A DNA stretch of 64,000 bases from the NCBI RefSeq assembly GCF_965227365.1, contig NZ_OZ245754.1:744001-808000 (forward strand). Reading direction: 5' to 3'. The DNA comes from Hwanghaeella sp965227365 (GTDB lineage Bacteria; Pseudomonadota; Alphaproteobacteria; UBA8366; Aestuariispiraceae). Positions 42,312 to 51,733 of the stretch are shown piece by piece. Position 1 is the first letter of the stretch, and every line of letters begins with the position of its first letter. A model generated the notes under the pieces. The model was not told where the DNA came from, ran no database searches, and worked only from the letters and a program-made list of their open reading frames with translations. The position numbers and the translations under genes were made by a program.

Positions 42312-43100
42312 CTACCGAATAGCTCTGTCCAGGTTCTTGGCCTTCGACAGGTTGGCGCTGTCCTCCCCGAGGAGGCTGTTGAACCGGGCTCCCGCGACAT
42401 CGGCCTCGTTGAAATTCGCGCCGGTTATATCGGTTTGGGTGAAGCGCGCGCCTGATAGGCTGGCCCCCATCAGGTTCGCTTTGACAAGACGGCTTTGCTC
42501 CAAGACCGCAAAGTCGAAGACGACACGAGCCAAGTTCGCGCCTTCGAAATCGGCGCGCGTCAGGATCGCCTTGGTTAGGTCGCCGCGCATCAGACCCATG
42601 GACTGGTTCTTCATATCCGCGGAAAGATCGGCATTTCGAAATACAGCACCGGTCAGGTTGGCCCGGGTGAAATTCGCCGGCGCTCGTGCCCCGCTGAAAT
42701 CGGTATCGCTGAGGTCAGCCCGGATCAATTGGGTCTGGAACAGGTTGGCGCCCTTGAGCGACGCGCCGGCAAGGTTCGCGCTGTGCATCCAGGCCTGATC
42801 CAGGATCGCCCCGTCCAATTTCGCGCCCACGAGCATCGTTTTGTTCAGGCGGGCCGCGCGCAGGGTTGCGCCCGAAAAATCCAAGCCGGACAGATCCAGA
42901 CCGTTCAGGCGCGCGCCGGTCAGATCCGCTGTCCTGCCCTCTGTCCTTGCCTTGGTCAGAAGCGCCTCGACCTCGCCGCGGGTCATCGTGGCTTCCGTCA
43001 TCGCAGCCGAGGTCATATCCACGCCCTGCATGACGTTCTGGGCCGCCGCGGGCGAGGACAGCAGCAAGGCCGCCAGCACGACATTGGTCAGCTTGTTCAT
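42312..43100 (-). CDS. Exported pentapeptide-repeat protein
   Basis: A 262-residue protein with a signal peptide (to about AAAQN, residue 22) followed by about 35 pentapeptide repeats of A(D/N)LxG type from residue 60 to 245, such as ARLNGLDLSGLDFSGATL. The repeats fold as a right-handed quadrilateral beta-helix. There is a helical linker (TRGEVEALLTKARTEGR) before them. It is convergent with the ABC-2 permease gene with a 15-base gap. Periplasmic pentapeptide proteins have no settled role; location suggests a link to the quinoprotein locus. Confidence 0.85.
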   Translation of the reverse strand: MNKLTNVVLAALLLSSPAAAQNVMQGVDMTSAAMTEATMTRGEVEALLTKARTEGRTADLTGARLNGLDLSGLDFSGATLRAARLNKTMLVGAKLDGAILDQAWMHSANLAGASLKGANLFQTQLIRADLSDTDFSGARAPANFTRANLTGAVFRNADLSADMKNQSMGLMRGDLTKAILTRADFEGANLARVVFDFAVLEQSRLVKANLMGASLSGARFTQTDITGANFNEADVAGARFNSLLGEDSANLSKAKNLDRAIR

Positions 43101-43160
43101 TGTTTCTCCGCCTGTTCGGCGTGTTCCCTCATCGTCAGGCTAGCGGGGAGGGCAACACGG

Positions 43161-43874
43161 TCAAGTAAGCTTCCCGTGAGCACTGTTCGACGAACTCGGC
43201 ATGACCGCCCTGAGGGCATCGGCTTCTTTCACCGGGTCGCGCGCGTGACGGGGCGTGCTGATCGAAGCGATCGTCTCGATGCTCGCCGGACGGCCAGCGA
43301 GTATGGCTACACGGTCCGCAAATGTTGCCGCCTCGATCAGGTCATGCGTGACGATCAGGGTAGCGATGCGTCTGTCTTCCAGGACCTTCATCGTGAGCTG
43401 GCGCATGCGTGCGGCGGTGTCCTCGTCGAGTGAAATGAAGGGTTCGTCCAGCAGCAGCGTCGCGGGGTCCGCAGCCAAAGCGCGGGCCAGAGCCAATCGC
43501 CTTTGCTGGCCCAGCGACAACTGACCGGGAAAGAAGTCCGCCTTGCCTTCCAACCCGACTTCCTCCAGCAGGCGGATGGCGGCGCGAGGATCCGCGCCCG
43601 TCGTCAGCGTCAGGTTTTGCACCGCATTTCGCCACGGCAGCAGTGTCGGCGACTGGAACACCATCGCTATCCGCCCGGGATCGGTTACCGAACCCTGGAA
43701 ATCCTTGTCGAGACCGGCGATGATCCGGAGCAGGGTCGTCTTCCCAACACCGGAGGGACCGGTCAGGGCGACGATCTCCCCCTTGCCGATGGACAATTCT
43801 ATCCAATCGAGGATTTGCGTGGCGCCGAAGTTCTTGTGCCTGACGTCAATCTGCATTGCGCCACCGGTTTGCAT
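43161..43874 (-). CDS. ABC transporter ATP-binding protein, NitT/TauT type
   Basis: A 237-residue ATPase when started at ATG 43874 (leader CTGGGAACGAC); a later in-frame ATG at 43856 is possible. Walker A is TGPSGVGKTTLL, the signature LSLGQQRRLALARAL, which carries Leu-Gly-Gln in place of the usual Gly-Gly-Gln, and Walker B TLLLDEPFISLD. It overlaps the end of the permease gene by 29 bases. It closes a three-gene unit with permease and binding protein. The ligand is unknown. Confidence 0.9.
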   Translation of the reverse strand: MQTGGAMQIDVRHKNFGATQILDWIELSIGKGEIVALTGPSGVGKTTLLRIIAGLDKDFQGSVTDPGRIAMVFQSPTLLPWRNAVQNLTLTTGADPRAAIRLLEEVGLEGKADFFPGQLSLGQQRRLALARALAADPATLLLDEPFISLDEDTAARMRQLTMKVLEDRRIATLIVTHDLIEAATFADRVAILAGRPASIETIASISTPRHARDPVKEADALRAVMPSSSNSAHGKLT

Positions 43875-44634
43875 GTCGTTCCCAGGGTTGTAGCAGCAGA
43901 TATTCAACCGTCAGCATGACCGCTATGAAACTCAACGCATAGGCCAGGACGGCGCCGACGTCGAAGAGCTGGAAATAGGTGTGTATCTGGAAGCCGACAC
44001 CGGTCGAAGCGCCAAGCAGTTCAACCACCAGGACGATTTTCCAGATCAGGGCAATGCCTGCGCGCCCGGCTGAGGCGAAATGAGGTGCGAGTTGCGGAAT
44101 GACGATATGGGCCAATTTCGCGCCGGGGCTCATCCGGAAAACACGGGCCATATCGTTCAGGCCCGGATCCAATGTTCGCGCCCCTTCCCGCATCATGACC
44201 GCGACCATCGGGATCTTGTTGATCGCCACTGCGGTGATGGCAGCCGCTTCGGTCAGGCCGATCCAGATATAGCACAACACGATCGTCACCAGCGCCGGTA
44301 GGTTCAGAAAGAAAACCAGCCACGGATCGGCCCATCGGTTTATGCCGCGGTTCCGTCCCATCCACAGGCCGATGGCGCAGCCGACCCCCATGGCGATGAC
44401 AAAGGCGGCGATCACCCGCGCCAGGGTGGCGCCGACATGGATGAACAAGTCGCCGGATTTCGCCTCCGCCAATACGATGGTCCAGACCCTCAGCGGGGAC
44501 GGAAAGGTCGTTTCATTGCCGGCCAGATGCGCCGACGCAGCCCAGATCCCGACAAAAAGAAACGGGAAAAGCAGCATCGCGGGCGATAGGCCTTTCCTTC
44601 CGATCGGACTGCGTCGACTCTGATCCTCCGCCAA
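43846..44634 (-). CDS. ABC transporter permease, NitT/TauT type
   Basis: A 262-residue permease of the SsuC/TauC family with about six transmembrane segments. The cytosolic ATPase-contact loop is visible as PGLNDMARVFRMSPGAKLAHIVIP, given here in pieces: LNDMARVFRM then PGAKLAHIVIP. SPLRVWTIVLAEAKSG follows the first membrane segment, as usual. It lies four bases after the binding-protein gene and overlaps the ATPase gene. Confidence 0.9.
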   Translation of the reverse strand: MAEDQSRRSPIGRKGLSPAMLLFPFLFVGIWAASAHLAGNETTFPSPLRVWTIVLAEAKSGDLFIHVGATLARVIAAFVIAMGVGCAIGLWMGRNRGINRWADPWLVFFLNLPALVTIVLCYIWIGLTEAAAITAVAINKIPMVAVMMREGARTLDPGLNDMARVFRMSPGAKLAHIVIPQLAPHFASAGRAGIALIWKIVLVVELLGASTGVGFQIHTYFQLFDVGAVLAYALSFIAVMLTVEYLLLQPWERHANRWRNAD

Positions 44635-44638
44635 GGCT

Positions 44639-45631
44639 CTACCACCCGCCGGTATCGATGAAGACGCCGTCCGGCAGGGTCTTCGCCCCGCCGACGAGCT
44701 GCTCGCCGCCCAATTTCACCATCAAGTCGAAGAATTGGGCTGCGGCGTTCGGGTCGACCGCCCACTTTTCGGGGATGCCGGCACGGAAACCGGCTTTCAA
44801 TCGCTCGAATTCAGCGTCGCTGGCCGCATTCATGATCGGCCGCAAGCGCGTCCAGGCGTCGTCGTCCTCCGCCAGTTTGTTCTTGGCGGCGCGGGACGCT
44901 GCGGCGAAGCCGCGCACCGCATCGGCATGCGCGCGGGCGAAGTCGCCGCGCATCACATAACCCAGCAGGGGAATATCCGGATCGAGTCCCAGATCGCGTG
45001 CCGCTTCGCCGACGGTCAGCAAGGTTCTGAAACCGTTGGCTTCCATACGCGCCATATAGTGCCAGAAATTGACGATCCCGCCGAACTCTCCCGCCAGGGC
45101 TTTCTGGTGGAGCAGCGGGGGGGCACCGAAGACTTGGTCGGTGCTTCCTTTCAGGTCGAACCCGTTTTTCAGGGCATGAGCCTGCAGGATCAACCAGCTC
45201 TTGTCCAAAGGACCGCCGGCGATCGCGATTTTCATTTGGGTCAATCCGGGAATGGCGCGGACCGGGGAGGCGGACGGCACCATCAACCCGCCGACAGCTT
45301 TCGAATAGGGCAGGAATACGATATCCGCGCCGGCCGCGCGACGCCGCGCCACCCAAATCCAGTCCGACACGAGGACATCGGCCTCACCGCTTTCGAAGGC
45401 GATCTTGGCGGCGGCGGATCCCGCCATCGGTTTTACATCCAACGTGAAGCCGTTCGCCTCGTCCAAGCGGCCATGTAGAATGGTGTCCAGTTCCCAATTC
45501 ACAGTGCCGAATTTAAGGGCCGCAATCCGGATTGAATCCGGCCCGGCGGCGGCTTCGCCGGTGTTTATAGGACTAAAGTACAATATGACGACGGCCAAAA
45601 GGCCGACCACCAGCCGAAAACGCCCCGGCAT
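44639..45631 (-). CDS. ABC transporter substrate-binding protein, NitT/TauT-like, quinoprotein-associated
   Basis: A 330-residue exported binding protein. The signal peptide runs to about GEAAAG (residue 28). IRIAALKFGTVNWELDTI opens the mature domain; EADVLVSDWIWVARRRAAGAD and GIVNFWHYMARMEANGFRTL are the lobes. This family is often found in PQQ/XoxF loci of alphaproteobacteria. The unit is divergent from the LuxR regulator gene, 195 bases away. Candidates for cargo include PQQ, a lanthanide chelate or an organic acid; the sequence does not decide. Confidence 0.8.
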   Translation of the reverse strand: MPGRFRLVVGLLAVVILYFSPINTGEAAAGPDSIRIAALKFGTVNWELDTILHGRLDEANGFTLDVKPMAGSAAAKIAFESGEADVLVSDWIWVARRRAAGADIVFLPYSKAVGGLMVPSASPVRAIPGLTQMKIAIAGGPLDKSWLILQAHALKNGFDLKGSTDQVFGAPPLLHQKALAGEFGGIVNFWHYMARMEANGFRTLLTVGEAARDLGLDPDIPLLGYVMRGDFARAHADAVRGFAAASRAAKNKLAEDDDAWTRLRPIMNAASDAEFERLKAGFRAGIPEKWAVDPNAAAQFFDLMVKLGGEQLVGGAKTLPDGVFIDTGGW

Positions 45632-45826
45632 GGTTTCCTCCCGTTTTTTCTTGCTCTTAGTATAGGAAACCGCCGGCTGCCGGGAAATAGAACCATAGGC
45701 TATAGGGGGCGCCTGTGACGCGTCCGGCCGGTTCGTACGTTCATGTTATGCTTGCAAGAACGGCCCTGTTTCGGCGTACTTTCCGGAAACAATTATACTA
45801 AGGAACATTTTGGGAGGAACCGACCG

Positions 45827-46528
45827 TTGGAACACACGTCGGTGACATGCGCGGCCGATCAGATCAAATCCGTCCTCGTCGTGGACGACCATCCGTTGTT
45901 TCGCGACGCGCTGGCGACGACGTTGCAGACGGCATTGCCGTTGCGGACGATAAGAACCGCCAGCACCTTGACCGGGGCTTTGGAACGGCTGTCCAAGGAT
46001 TTCGAGCCGGACGCCATCGTTCTCGACCTAAACTTGCCTGATGTGCAAGGGGTCAGCGGATTGCTGCGCCTGAAGGCGACCGCGCCGCATACGCCGGTCA
46101 TCGTGGTCTCCGCTTTTGGCGAGGACACGGTCATTGCGGCGGTGATGGCGGCCGGGGCGGCAGGGTTTGTCCGCAAGGACGCTTCCAGACAGATGCTGAT
46201 CGATGCGTTCAAGCGGATCTGGGCGGGCGATATCTACACACCGGAAGGCTATACGCCGCCACAGCAGGACGACGCCGGCGGCGCTCAGGTGGATGAGGCC
46301 GCGAAGCGCCTTTCCAGCCTGACTGCCCAGCAACTTCGTATTCTTGAATTGCTGTGTGAAGGCAAGCTGAACAAGCAGATCGCTTATGAACTTTCGATCG
46401 CCGAGACTACAGTGAAAGCGCACGTGACGGCGATTTTGCGGAAGTTGGGTGTTCATACCAGGACACAGGCTGTTTTGATTGCCAATGAAGCGCGGATCCC
46501 CTTGGGCGCGGGGGCCGGTCGATCCTAA
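45827..46528 (+). CDS. LuxR/NarL-family response regulator (ErbR/AgmR-like)
   Basis: A 233-residue regulator from TTG 45827, which has GGGAGG nine bases upstream; GTG 45842 is an alternative. The receiver domain begins SVLVVDDHPLFRDAL and its phosphorylated Asp is in AIVLDLNLPD; FVRKDAS holds the conserved Lys. The C-terminal LuxR helix-turn-helix includes LSSLTAQQLRILELLCEGK and NKQIAYELSIAETTVKAH. Regulators of this form control PQQ-dependent ethanol oxidation in Pseudomonas (AgmR/ErbR), and its position at the edge of the quinoprotein locus, next to the sensor operon, suggests the same role here. Confidence 0.9.
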   Translation: MEHTSVTCAADQIKSVLVVDDHPLFRDALATTLQTALPLRTIRTASTLTGALERLSKDFEPDAIVLDLNLPDVQGVSGLLRLKATAPHTPVIVVSAFGEDTVIAAVMAAGAAGFVRKDASRQMLIDAFKRIWAGDIYTPEGYTPPQQDDAGGAQVDEAAKRLSSLTAQQLRILELLCEGKLNKQIAYELSIAETTVKAHVTAILRKLGVHTRTQAVLIANEARIPLGAGAGRS

Positions 46529-46616
46529 AATGGTGGTCGCTTAAACCTGGACCGTAAGCATAGTCGGCGCAGATCGACAGGGGCCGGGTGCAACGGGAGG
46601 AAAGAAAGCAGTCGAT

Positions 46617-47813
46617 ATGAACGTGCTTTCACGGTTATGGACAATTGCGGCTGAACGGCGCAACGAGCTCGTCAGTGGCGTTTCGCGCAAGCAGAACGCG
46701 ACCGAGGCGGTGGCGGACCTTGCGGCACAATTGAAGGATGTCGAAGCGGCGGTCGTCCTGATATTCGCATCGCCGCATTTCGATAAGGACAAGCTGGCGG
46801 GCGCTTTGTCGGAAAGTTTTGGCGCGACCCCCGTCATCGGCTGCACCACGGCAGGTGAGATCACGCCGCTTGGGTATGAAACGGGCACTTTGACCGGGGT
46901 TGCTTTCCCGCGACTGCATTTCCGTTTTTCATCCCGATTGCTCACCAATCTGTCGCGTTTCTCGATCGACGACGGCCTGCGCTTTTGCCGTGAATTCGTC
47001 TCCGATTTTGGCGAAACGCCGGGTTGGAGCAGTCTTGCGATCCTGCTGACGGACGGGATGTGCCGGCAGGAGGAGGCCCTGCTGTCGGCCTTCGAGCCCG
47101 GCCTCGCGCCGATACCGATCCTGGGCGGGTCTGCAGGCGACGGGCTCGATTTCCAACAAACCTTCGTTTTGCACGACGGCAAATTCCATTCCGACGCAGC
47201 GCTGCTCACCCTGCTCGCGACGAATTACCGGTTCACCGAATTGCGCTTCGACCACTTCTTGCCGACGGAAAAACGCATGGTCGTGACCGAGGCCGACCCC
47301 GGCCGAAGGCTGGTCCGCGAAATCAATGCGGAGCCTGCCGCGGTCGAATATGCACGCGCCGTCGGCTGTTCCGTCGATGAGCTTTCGCCTTTCGTCTTTG
47401 CGACACGGCCGACGCTGGTTCGGGTCGGCGGGAAATATCATGTCCGCGCGATCCAGAAGGTCGAAGAAGACGACGGATTGAGCTTCCTGTGTGCAATCGA
47501 CGAAGGGCTGGTGATGACGGTCGGTCAGGCCCAGGACATCGTCGCGCATCTCGACCGCGAATTTACGAACCTGAAGGCGAAGCATGGCCGTCCGACACTG
47601 GTTCTGGGATTCGACTGCATGCTTCGTCGGTTGGAATCCGAATTATTGAAGAAATACAACGCTGTGTCGGAATTGTTGAGGCAGAACCGTGTGATCGGTT
47701 TCTCCACGTATGGGGAGCAGTATCACGGAATGCATGTAAATCAGACTTTCGTGGGGGTGGCTTTTTTCGATCCGGATAACGAAGAAGAAACCGGCGGAGA
47801 GGTCGAGAAGTAA
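46617..47813 (+). CDS. FIST-domain sensor protein, NosP-like
   Basis: A 398-residue cytosolic protein with FIST N (about 35-230, TPVIGCTTAGEITPLGYETG in part) and FIST C (about 235-380, ending with VIGFSTYGEQYHGMHVNQTF). The GSAGDGLDF segment and the GFDCMLRR segment are typical. In Pseudomonas aeruginosa the FIST protein NosP binds haem and nitric oxide and controls the hybrid kinase encoded beside it. A hybrid kinase of the matching build starts 13 bases downstream here. NosP identity rests on this synteny; I cannot verify the haem ligand by reading. GGGAGG lies 16 bases before the ATG, an unusually long spacing. Confidence 0.8.
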   Translation: MNVLSRLWTIAAERRNELVSGVSRKQNATEAVADLAAQLKDVEAAVVLIFASPHFDKDKLAGALSESFGATPVIGCTTAGEITPLGYETGTLTGVAFPRLHFRFSSRLLTNLSRFSIDDGLRFCREFVSDFGETPGWSSLAILLTDGMCRQEEALLSAFEPGLAPIPILGGSAGDGLDFQQTFVLHDGKFHSDAALLTLLATNYRFTELRFDHFLPTEKRMVVTEADPGRRLVREINAEPAAVEYARAVGCSVDELSPFVFATRPTLVRVGGKYHVRAIQKVEEDDGLSFLCAIDEGLVMTVGQAQDIVAHLDREFTNLKAKHGRPTLVLGFDCMLRRLESELLKKYNAVSELLRQNRVIGFSTYGEQYHGMHVNQTFVGVAFFDPDNEEETGGEVEK

Positions 47814-47825
47814 GGGCAGGCAGTC

Positions 47826-50090
47826 ATGGTCTCGGTTTCAGATCCTCCTTTGGAGCAGATCCGTAAACTCCGGAAGATCAATGACGCCTTGATGGCGCGG
47901 GTCGAACGGTCCACGGATATATCCGGTTCGGCCTTTGCGCTGTTCCAAACGGCGATATCGCTTGAAAACGAGGTTCGCACGCGGACGCACGACTTGCAGA
48001 CCGCATTGAGCGAATTGAGCGAGTCGAACAGTCGCTTGGAGCAGGCGCATTCGGAAGCCGTTCGCGCCCGGCGTAACTTGGCGGATGCCATCGAAGCGGT
48101 CCAGGAAGGCTTCGGCCTGTTCGATTCCGACGACACGATGGTTCTCTGCAACCAGCGTTTTCGAATGTTGTGCCCGGATGTATCCGAGCACATGAAGCCG
48201 GGGCTTAGTTTCAATCAATATGTCCGGCTCGTTTCCGAAAGCGCGGAACTGGACCTGGCCCCGGGCAAGACGGCTGAGGATTGGTTGAGTTTCCGTGTCG
48301 GCATGCATGGGAAGCCGCATGCCACTTTCACGGTGGCGTTGAAGGGGGACCGCTGGATCCAGGTGTCCGAACGCCACACGGCGAACGGTGCCACGGCGAT
48401 CCTTCAGACCGATGTGACCGATATGGTCCGGCGTGAGCGGCGCGAGCGTGACAAGATTCTCGACCGCCATGCGCGTCTCGCCCGCGCCACCCTGGATCAT
48501 ATGAGCCAGGGGGTCTGTACCTTCGACGCGGATATGCGTCTTGCGGACTACAATACCCGGTTCCGGGCCCTGCTGAACCTATCCTATGACCTTGTAAAGC
48601 CGGGAACGAGTTTGCGTCGGGTCGTCGATGCACTATATTCCGGCGGGACAATGCATTCGGATCTAACGCCTTCGGGGCTGTGGCGATGGGTGGCGCGCCG
48701 TCAACCGAGGCCGCCGATCCATGCCGAATATCGCCGTATCGATGGGATGATCATCGACATCCGAATGCGCGACATGCCGGGCGGAGGGTTCGTCGCGAGT
48801 TTCACCGACGTGACTTCGGAACGCAGGGCGATCGAAGCCTTGCACAAGGCAAACGAAACTCTGGAACAGCGCGTTGCGGAACGGACAGCCGCATTGACCG
48901 CGGCTAATGAAGCCTTGACGCGCGAAAACACCGAGCGCGAACAGATCGGCGAAGCCTTACGGGAAGCGAAGGAAGATGCCGAGGCTGCCAATATGTCGAA
49001 GACGCGGTTCCTGGCGGCGGCAAGCCATGATCTGCTGCAGCCGATGAACGCCGCGAAGCTGTTCATTTCGACCCTTGGTGAGATGAAGTTGGAAGCGCCG
49101 CAGGCCGAAGTGCTGAAACGTCTGTCGGGTGCTTTTACCTCGATTGAGACATTGCTGCATGCCTTGCTCGAAATTTCTCGTTTGGACGCGGGCGGTGCAG
49201 AATTCACGAAAAGCAATTTCGCGATTTCGACGGTCCTCGAACCGTTGGAGCAGGAGTTCAAGCCGCTGGCGGCGGCCAAGGGGCTGAAACTCCGGGTTCG
49301 ACCGTCCAAATTTCACATTCGTTCGGACCCGCGTTACTTCCGGCGCATTGCCCAAAACCTGGTCGCGAATGCGGTGACCTATACCCGCAGCGGTTCGGTT
49401 CTGGTCGGCTGCCGGCAGCGCGGCGACGCCGTGCGGTTCGAGGTCTGGGATACCGGCCCGGGCTTGAAGCCCGAAGACCACGATAGGATTTTCGAGGAGT
49501 TCCAGCGACTGGACGATACGATCGAGAACCGCGGCATGGGGCTCGGTCTGTCGATCGTGAAACGGTCGTGCCGGCTGTTGGACCTGCCGCTGGGATTGCG
49601 GTCGGAACCCGGCCGAGGGTCGGTTTTCCACGTTGATGCGCCGATAGCGCCGATCATCACGGCAGCCGCGCCTGAACTGATCGAGGGCGAGGCTCAGGAA
49701 CAATCCAGCGGCATGAATCTGATTGCCGCGGTCGTCGAGAACGAGCCTGAAGTCCTCTATGCCATGACAACCACTTTGGAAGGGTGGGGCGCCAGCGTCG
49801 CCCCGGCACTATCCACCAATGAGGCATGCGCGGCGATCGCCGATCTCGGTCTGCCGCCGGACATCATCATCGCGGACTATCATCTGAACGGCGAGGATAC
49901 GGGATTACGGTCGATCCGCGAGTTACGGTCGGCCTGGGGCGCGAATATTCCAGCCGTGCTGGTCACGGCGGATCGAAGTGCGGAACTGGCGGCGACTGCC
50001 CGTGAGATGGGGGTGGACGTCCTGCCGAAACCGGTTGAACCGCGCAAGCTGCGCTCGCTGATCACGTGGCGCGGGATGGCGACGGTATGA
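47826..50090 (+). CDS. PAS hybrid sensor histidine kinase, NahK/ErcS'-like
   Basis: A 754-residue cytosolic hybrid kinase. Order: N-terminal helices and coiled coil (1-80), PAS domain (about 85-200), second PAS (about 215-340), coiled coil (345-395), HisKA with phospho-acceptor His in AASHDLLQPMNAAKLF near 400, HATPase with NLVANAV, DTGPGL and GMGLGLSIVKR, and a C-terminal receiver domain with Asp in DIIIADYHLNG near 684 and Lys in LPKPVEP. The SHDLLQP box and architecture match NahK and ErcS' of Pseudomonas, which pair with NosP and with control of PQQ alcohol oxidation. It has no membrane segments. Its stop overlaps the next gene's start. Confidence 0.92.
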   Translation: MVSVSDPPLEQIRKLRKINDALMARVERSTDISGSAFALFQTAISLENEVRTRTHDLQTALSELSESNSRLEQAHSEAVRARRNLADAIEAVQEGFGLFDSDDTMVLCNQRFRMLCPDVSEHMKPGLSFNQYVRLVSESAELDLAPGKTAEDWLSFRVGMHGKPHATFTVALKGDRWIQVSERHTANGATAILQTDVTDMVRRERRERDKILDRHARLARATLDHMSQGVCTFDADMRLADYNTRFRALLNLSYDLVKPGTSLRRVVDALYSGGTMHSDLTPSGLWRWVARRQPRPPIHAEYRRIDGMIIDIRMRDMPGGGFVASFTDVTSERRAIEALHKANETLEQRVAERTAALTAANEALTRENTEREQIGEALREAKEDAEAANMSKTRFLAAASHDLLQPMNAAKLFISTLGEMKLEAPQAEVLKRLSGAFTSIETLLHALLEISRLDAGGAEFTKSNFAISTVLEPLEQEFKPLAAAKGLKLRVRPSKFHIRSDPRYFRRIAQNLVANAVTYTRSGSVLVGCRQRGDAVRFEVWDTGPGLKPEDHDRIFEEFQRLDDTIENRGMGLGLSIVKRSCRLLDLPLGLRSEPGRGSVFHVDAPIAPIITAAAPELIEGEAQEQSSGMNLIAAVVENEPEVLYAMTTTLEGWGASVAPALSTNEACAAIADLGLPPDIIIADYHLNGEDTGLRSIRELRSAWGANIPAVLVTADRSAELAATAREMGVDVLPKPVEPRKLRSLITWRGMATV

Positions 50091-51733
50091 TTCAGGGGGC
50101 GGGATATGGGGTGAACAGCCTGCGCTTCCGACTTATGGCCGGCGCGTTGTCCATCGCCCTTGTCGCGGTTTTTACCGGGCTGCTTGCGGCCTATGGCGCG
50201 GCGGAAACCGCGAACAGGATAAAGCAATCCGTGGCGGCGCAGCACAGAATGGAGATCCTTTCCAGCCTGTCGGCCAGGATCAGCGACTATGCGGTGGTGG
50301 GGGTCGAGGCCGGCGGCGCGGATATTCCAGCCGAAGCGCGCAAGGCACGCCTTCAATCGCAAGCGACTCTTGTGGAGGAGGCATTCGGCCGCATGGAAGC
50401 AGCCCTTACAATCGCGGTCGAGGAATCGCGCTCCATGGGCGAAACCGAACAGATGCGCCGTGCGACCCGCAGTCTCGTCCTAGCGCGGATGAAAGCGCAG
50501 TTCGTGGCTTTGCGGCGATCGTTGGAGGAGGTGGGGTCCGGGCCCCATCTGCGCGCGATCCTGGACGGGTTCGCGACGCAATTCTCCCCTCTGTTGAACG
50601 AAGCGATCGCCGACGAACGACGGGACAGGGATTTGGCCTCGAAGAGTGTCGAGGAATTGCACGATCTGATGGTCTATCTGGCGCTCGCCTCCGGTCTGAT
50701 CGCCGTGGTGCTTGTCATCCTGTTCCATCGGTTGCTGATCAGGCCGCTCATTCAACGCCTGAATCGCATCGCCCTGGCGGCGAACGACATTGGCAGCGGC
50801 GATTTCGATATCGATTTGCCGGTTACACGTCGGGACGAACTGGGCGCCTTGTTCGATGTCATCAACTCCATGGCCGAACGTTTGCGGCAACGCCGCGCCG
50901 ATGTCGACAGCGACCGAGCGCAATTGAGCGAGACGATCGCCACTCGGACTGCGGAACTGTCCGAAGCGAATGGCCGGTTGTCGATGATCGATTCCGAGCG
51001 CCGCCGCTTTTTCGCGGATGTCGGCCACGAATTGCGAACCCCGCTGACGGTCATTCTGGCCGAATCCGAATTGGCGTTGAAGGATGGGGTCGATCCCATT
51101 GAAGCGATCGACGCGCTGTCCGTCATTCGGTCCCGTGCGGTTCGTTTGAACCGCCGTATCGACGATCTGCTTCGAGTGGCCCGGTCGGAAACCGGGCAGG
51201 TGGAACTCGACTCGCGTCCGTTCGACTGCGCGAAGGCGGCCGAGGAGGCGGTTGCGGACATGGCGCCGCTGGCGAAACGGCACAACGTTCATATCGCGGC
51301 GGTCCTGGATCATGCGCCGACCGTGGGCGATGCCGATTGGTGCAGGCAGGTTGTTTGCGGCTTGATCGAGAACGCCGTGAAGCACTCGCCGAAAGGCGCG
51401 GTGATCGAAGTCGCCACGCGCGTTGTCGAGGGGGAGATAGAGCTTTCCGTCCTGGATGAAGGCGAGGGATTGGCAGATGGCGACGAGGAGCGTGTTTTCG
51501 GCCGGTTTGCCCGCGGTGCGCGGGAAGCGATGGGGTCGGGCTTCGGCGTCGGCCTGGCATTGGCGCGATGGGTCGTTGGGCAACAGGCGGGCAGCATCGC
51601 GATAAAAAGTCCTGCACCGCGGCCGCCGCAAGGAGGAACAATCGGCGGCAGGGGCGCGCAAGTGGTTATCCGCTTGCCGGTCCAATCGAGTATGGAGGCC
51701 GCGGAACCGGCCAGAAAGGTGAGTAATGGGTGA
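50087..51733 (+). CDS. HAMP-containing membrane sensor histidine kinase
   Basis: A 548-residue kinase from ATG 50087 (ATGA overlap with the upstream stop). Two transmembrane segments, about 16-38 and 205-225, flank a helical periplasmic sensor of about 165 residues. HAMP follows (LLIRPLIQRLNRIALAANDI in part), then HisKA with His in DVGHELRTPLT near 312, and HATPase with NAVKHS, DEGEGL and GFGVGLALARW. The next gene encodes its OmpR-type partner, overlapping by eight bases. The stimulus is unknown; operon position suggests a second input to methanol/PQQ gene control. Confidence 0.93.
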   Translation: MIQGAGYGVNSLRFRLMAGALSIALVAVFTGLLAAYGAAETANRIKQSVAAQHRMEILSSLSARISDYAVVGVEAGGADIPAEARKARLQSQATLVEEAFGRMEAALTIAVEESRSMGETEQMRRATRSLVLARMKAQFVALRRSLEEVGSGPHLRAILDGFATQFSPLLNEAIADERRDRDLASKSVEELHDLMVYLALASGLIAVVLVILFHRLLIRPLIQRLNRIALAANDIGSGDFDIDLPVTRRDELGALFDVINSMAERLRQRRADVDSDRAQLSETIATRTAELSEANGRLSMIDSERRRFFADVGHELRTPLTVILAESELALKDGVDPIEAIDALSVIRSRAVRLNRRIDDLLRVARSETGQVELDSRPFDCAKAAEEAVADMAPLAKRHNVHIAAVLDHAPTVGDADWCRQVVCGLIENAVKHSPKGAVIEVATRVVEGEIELSVLDEGEGLADGDEERVFGRFARGAREAMGSGFGVGLALARWVVGQQAGSIAIKSPAPRPPQGGTIGGRGAQVVIRLPVQSSMEAAEPARKVSNG

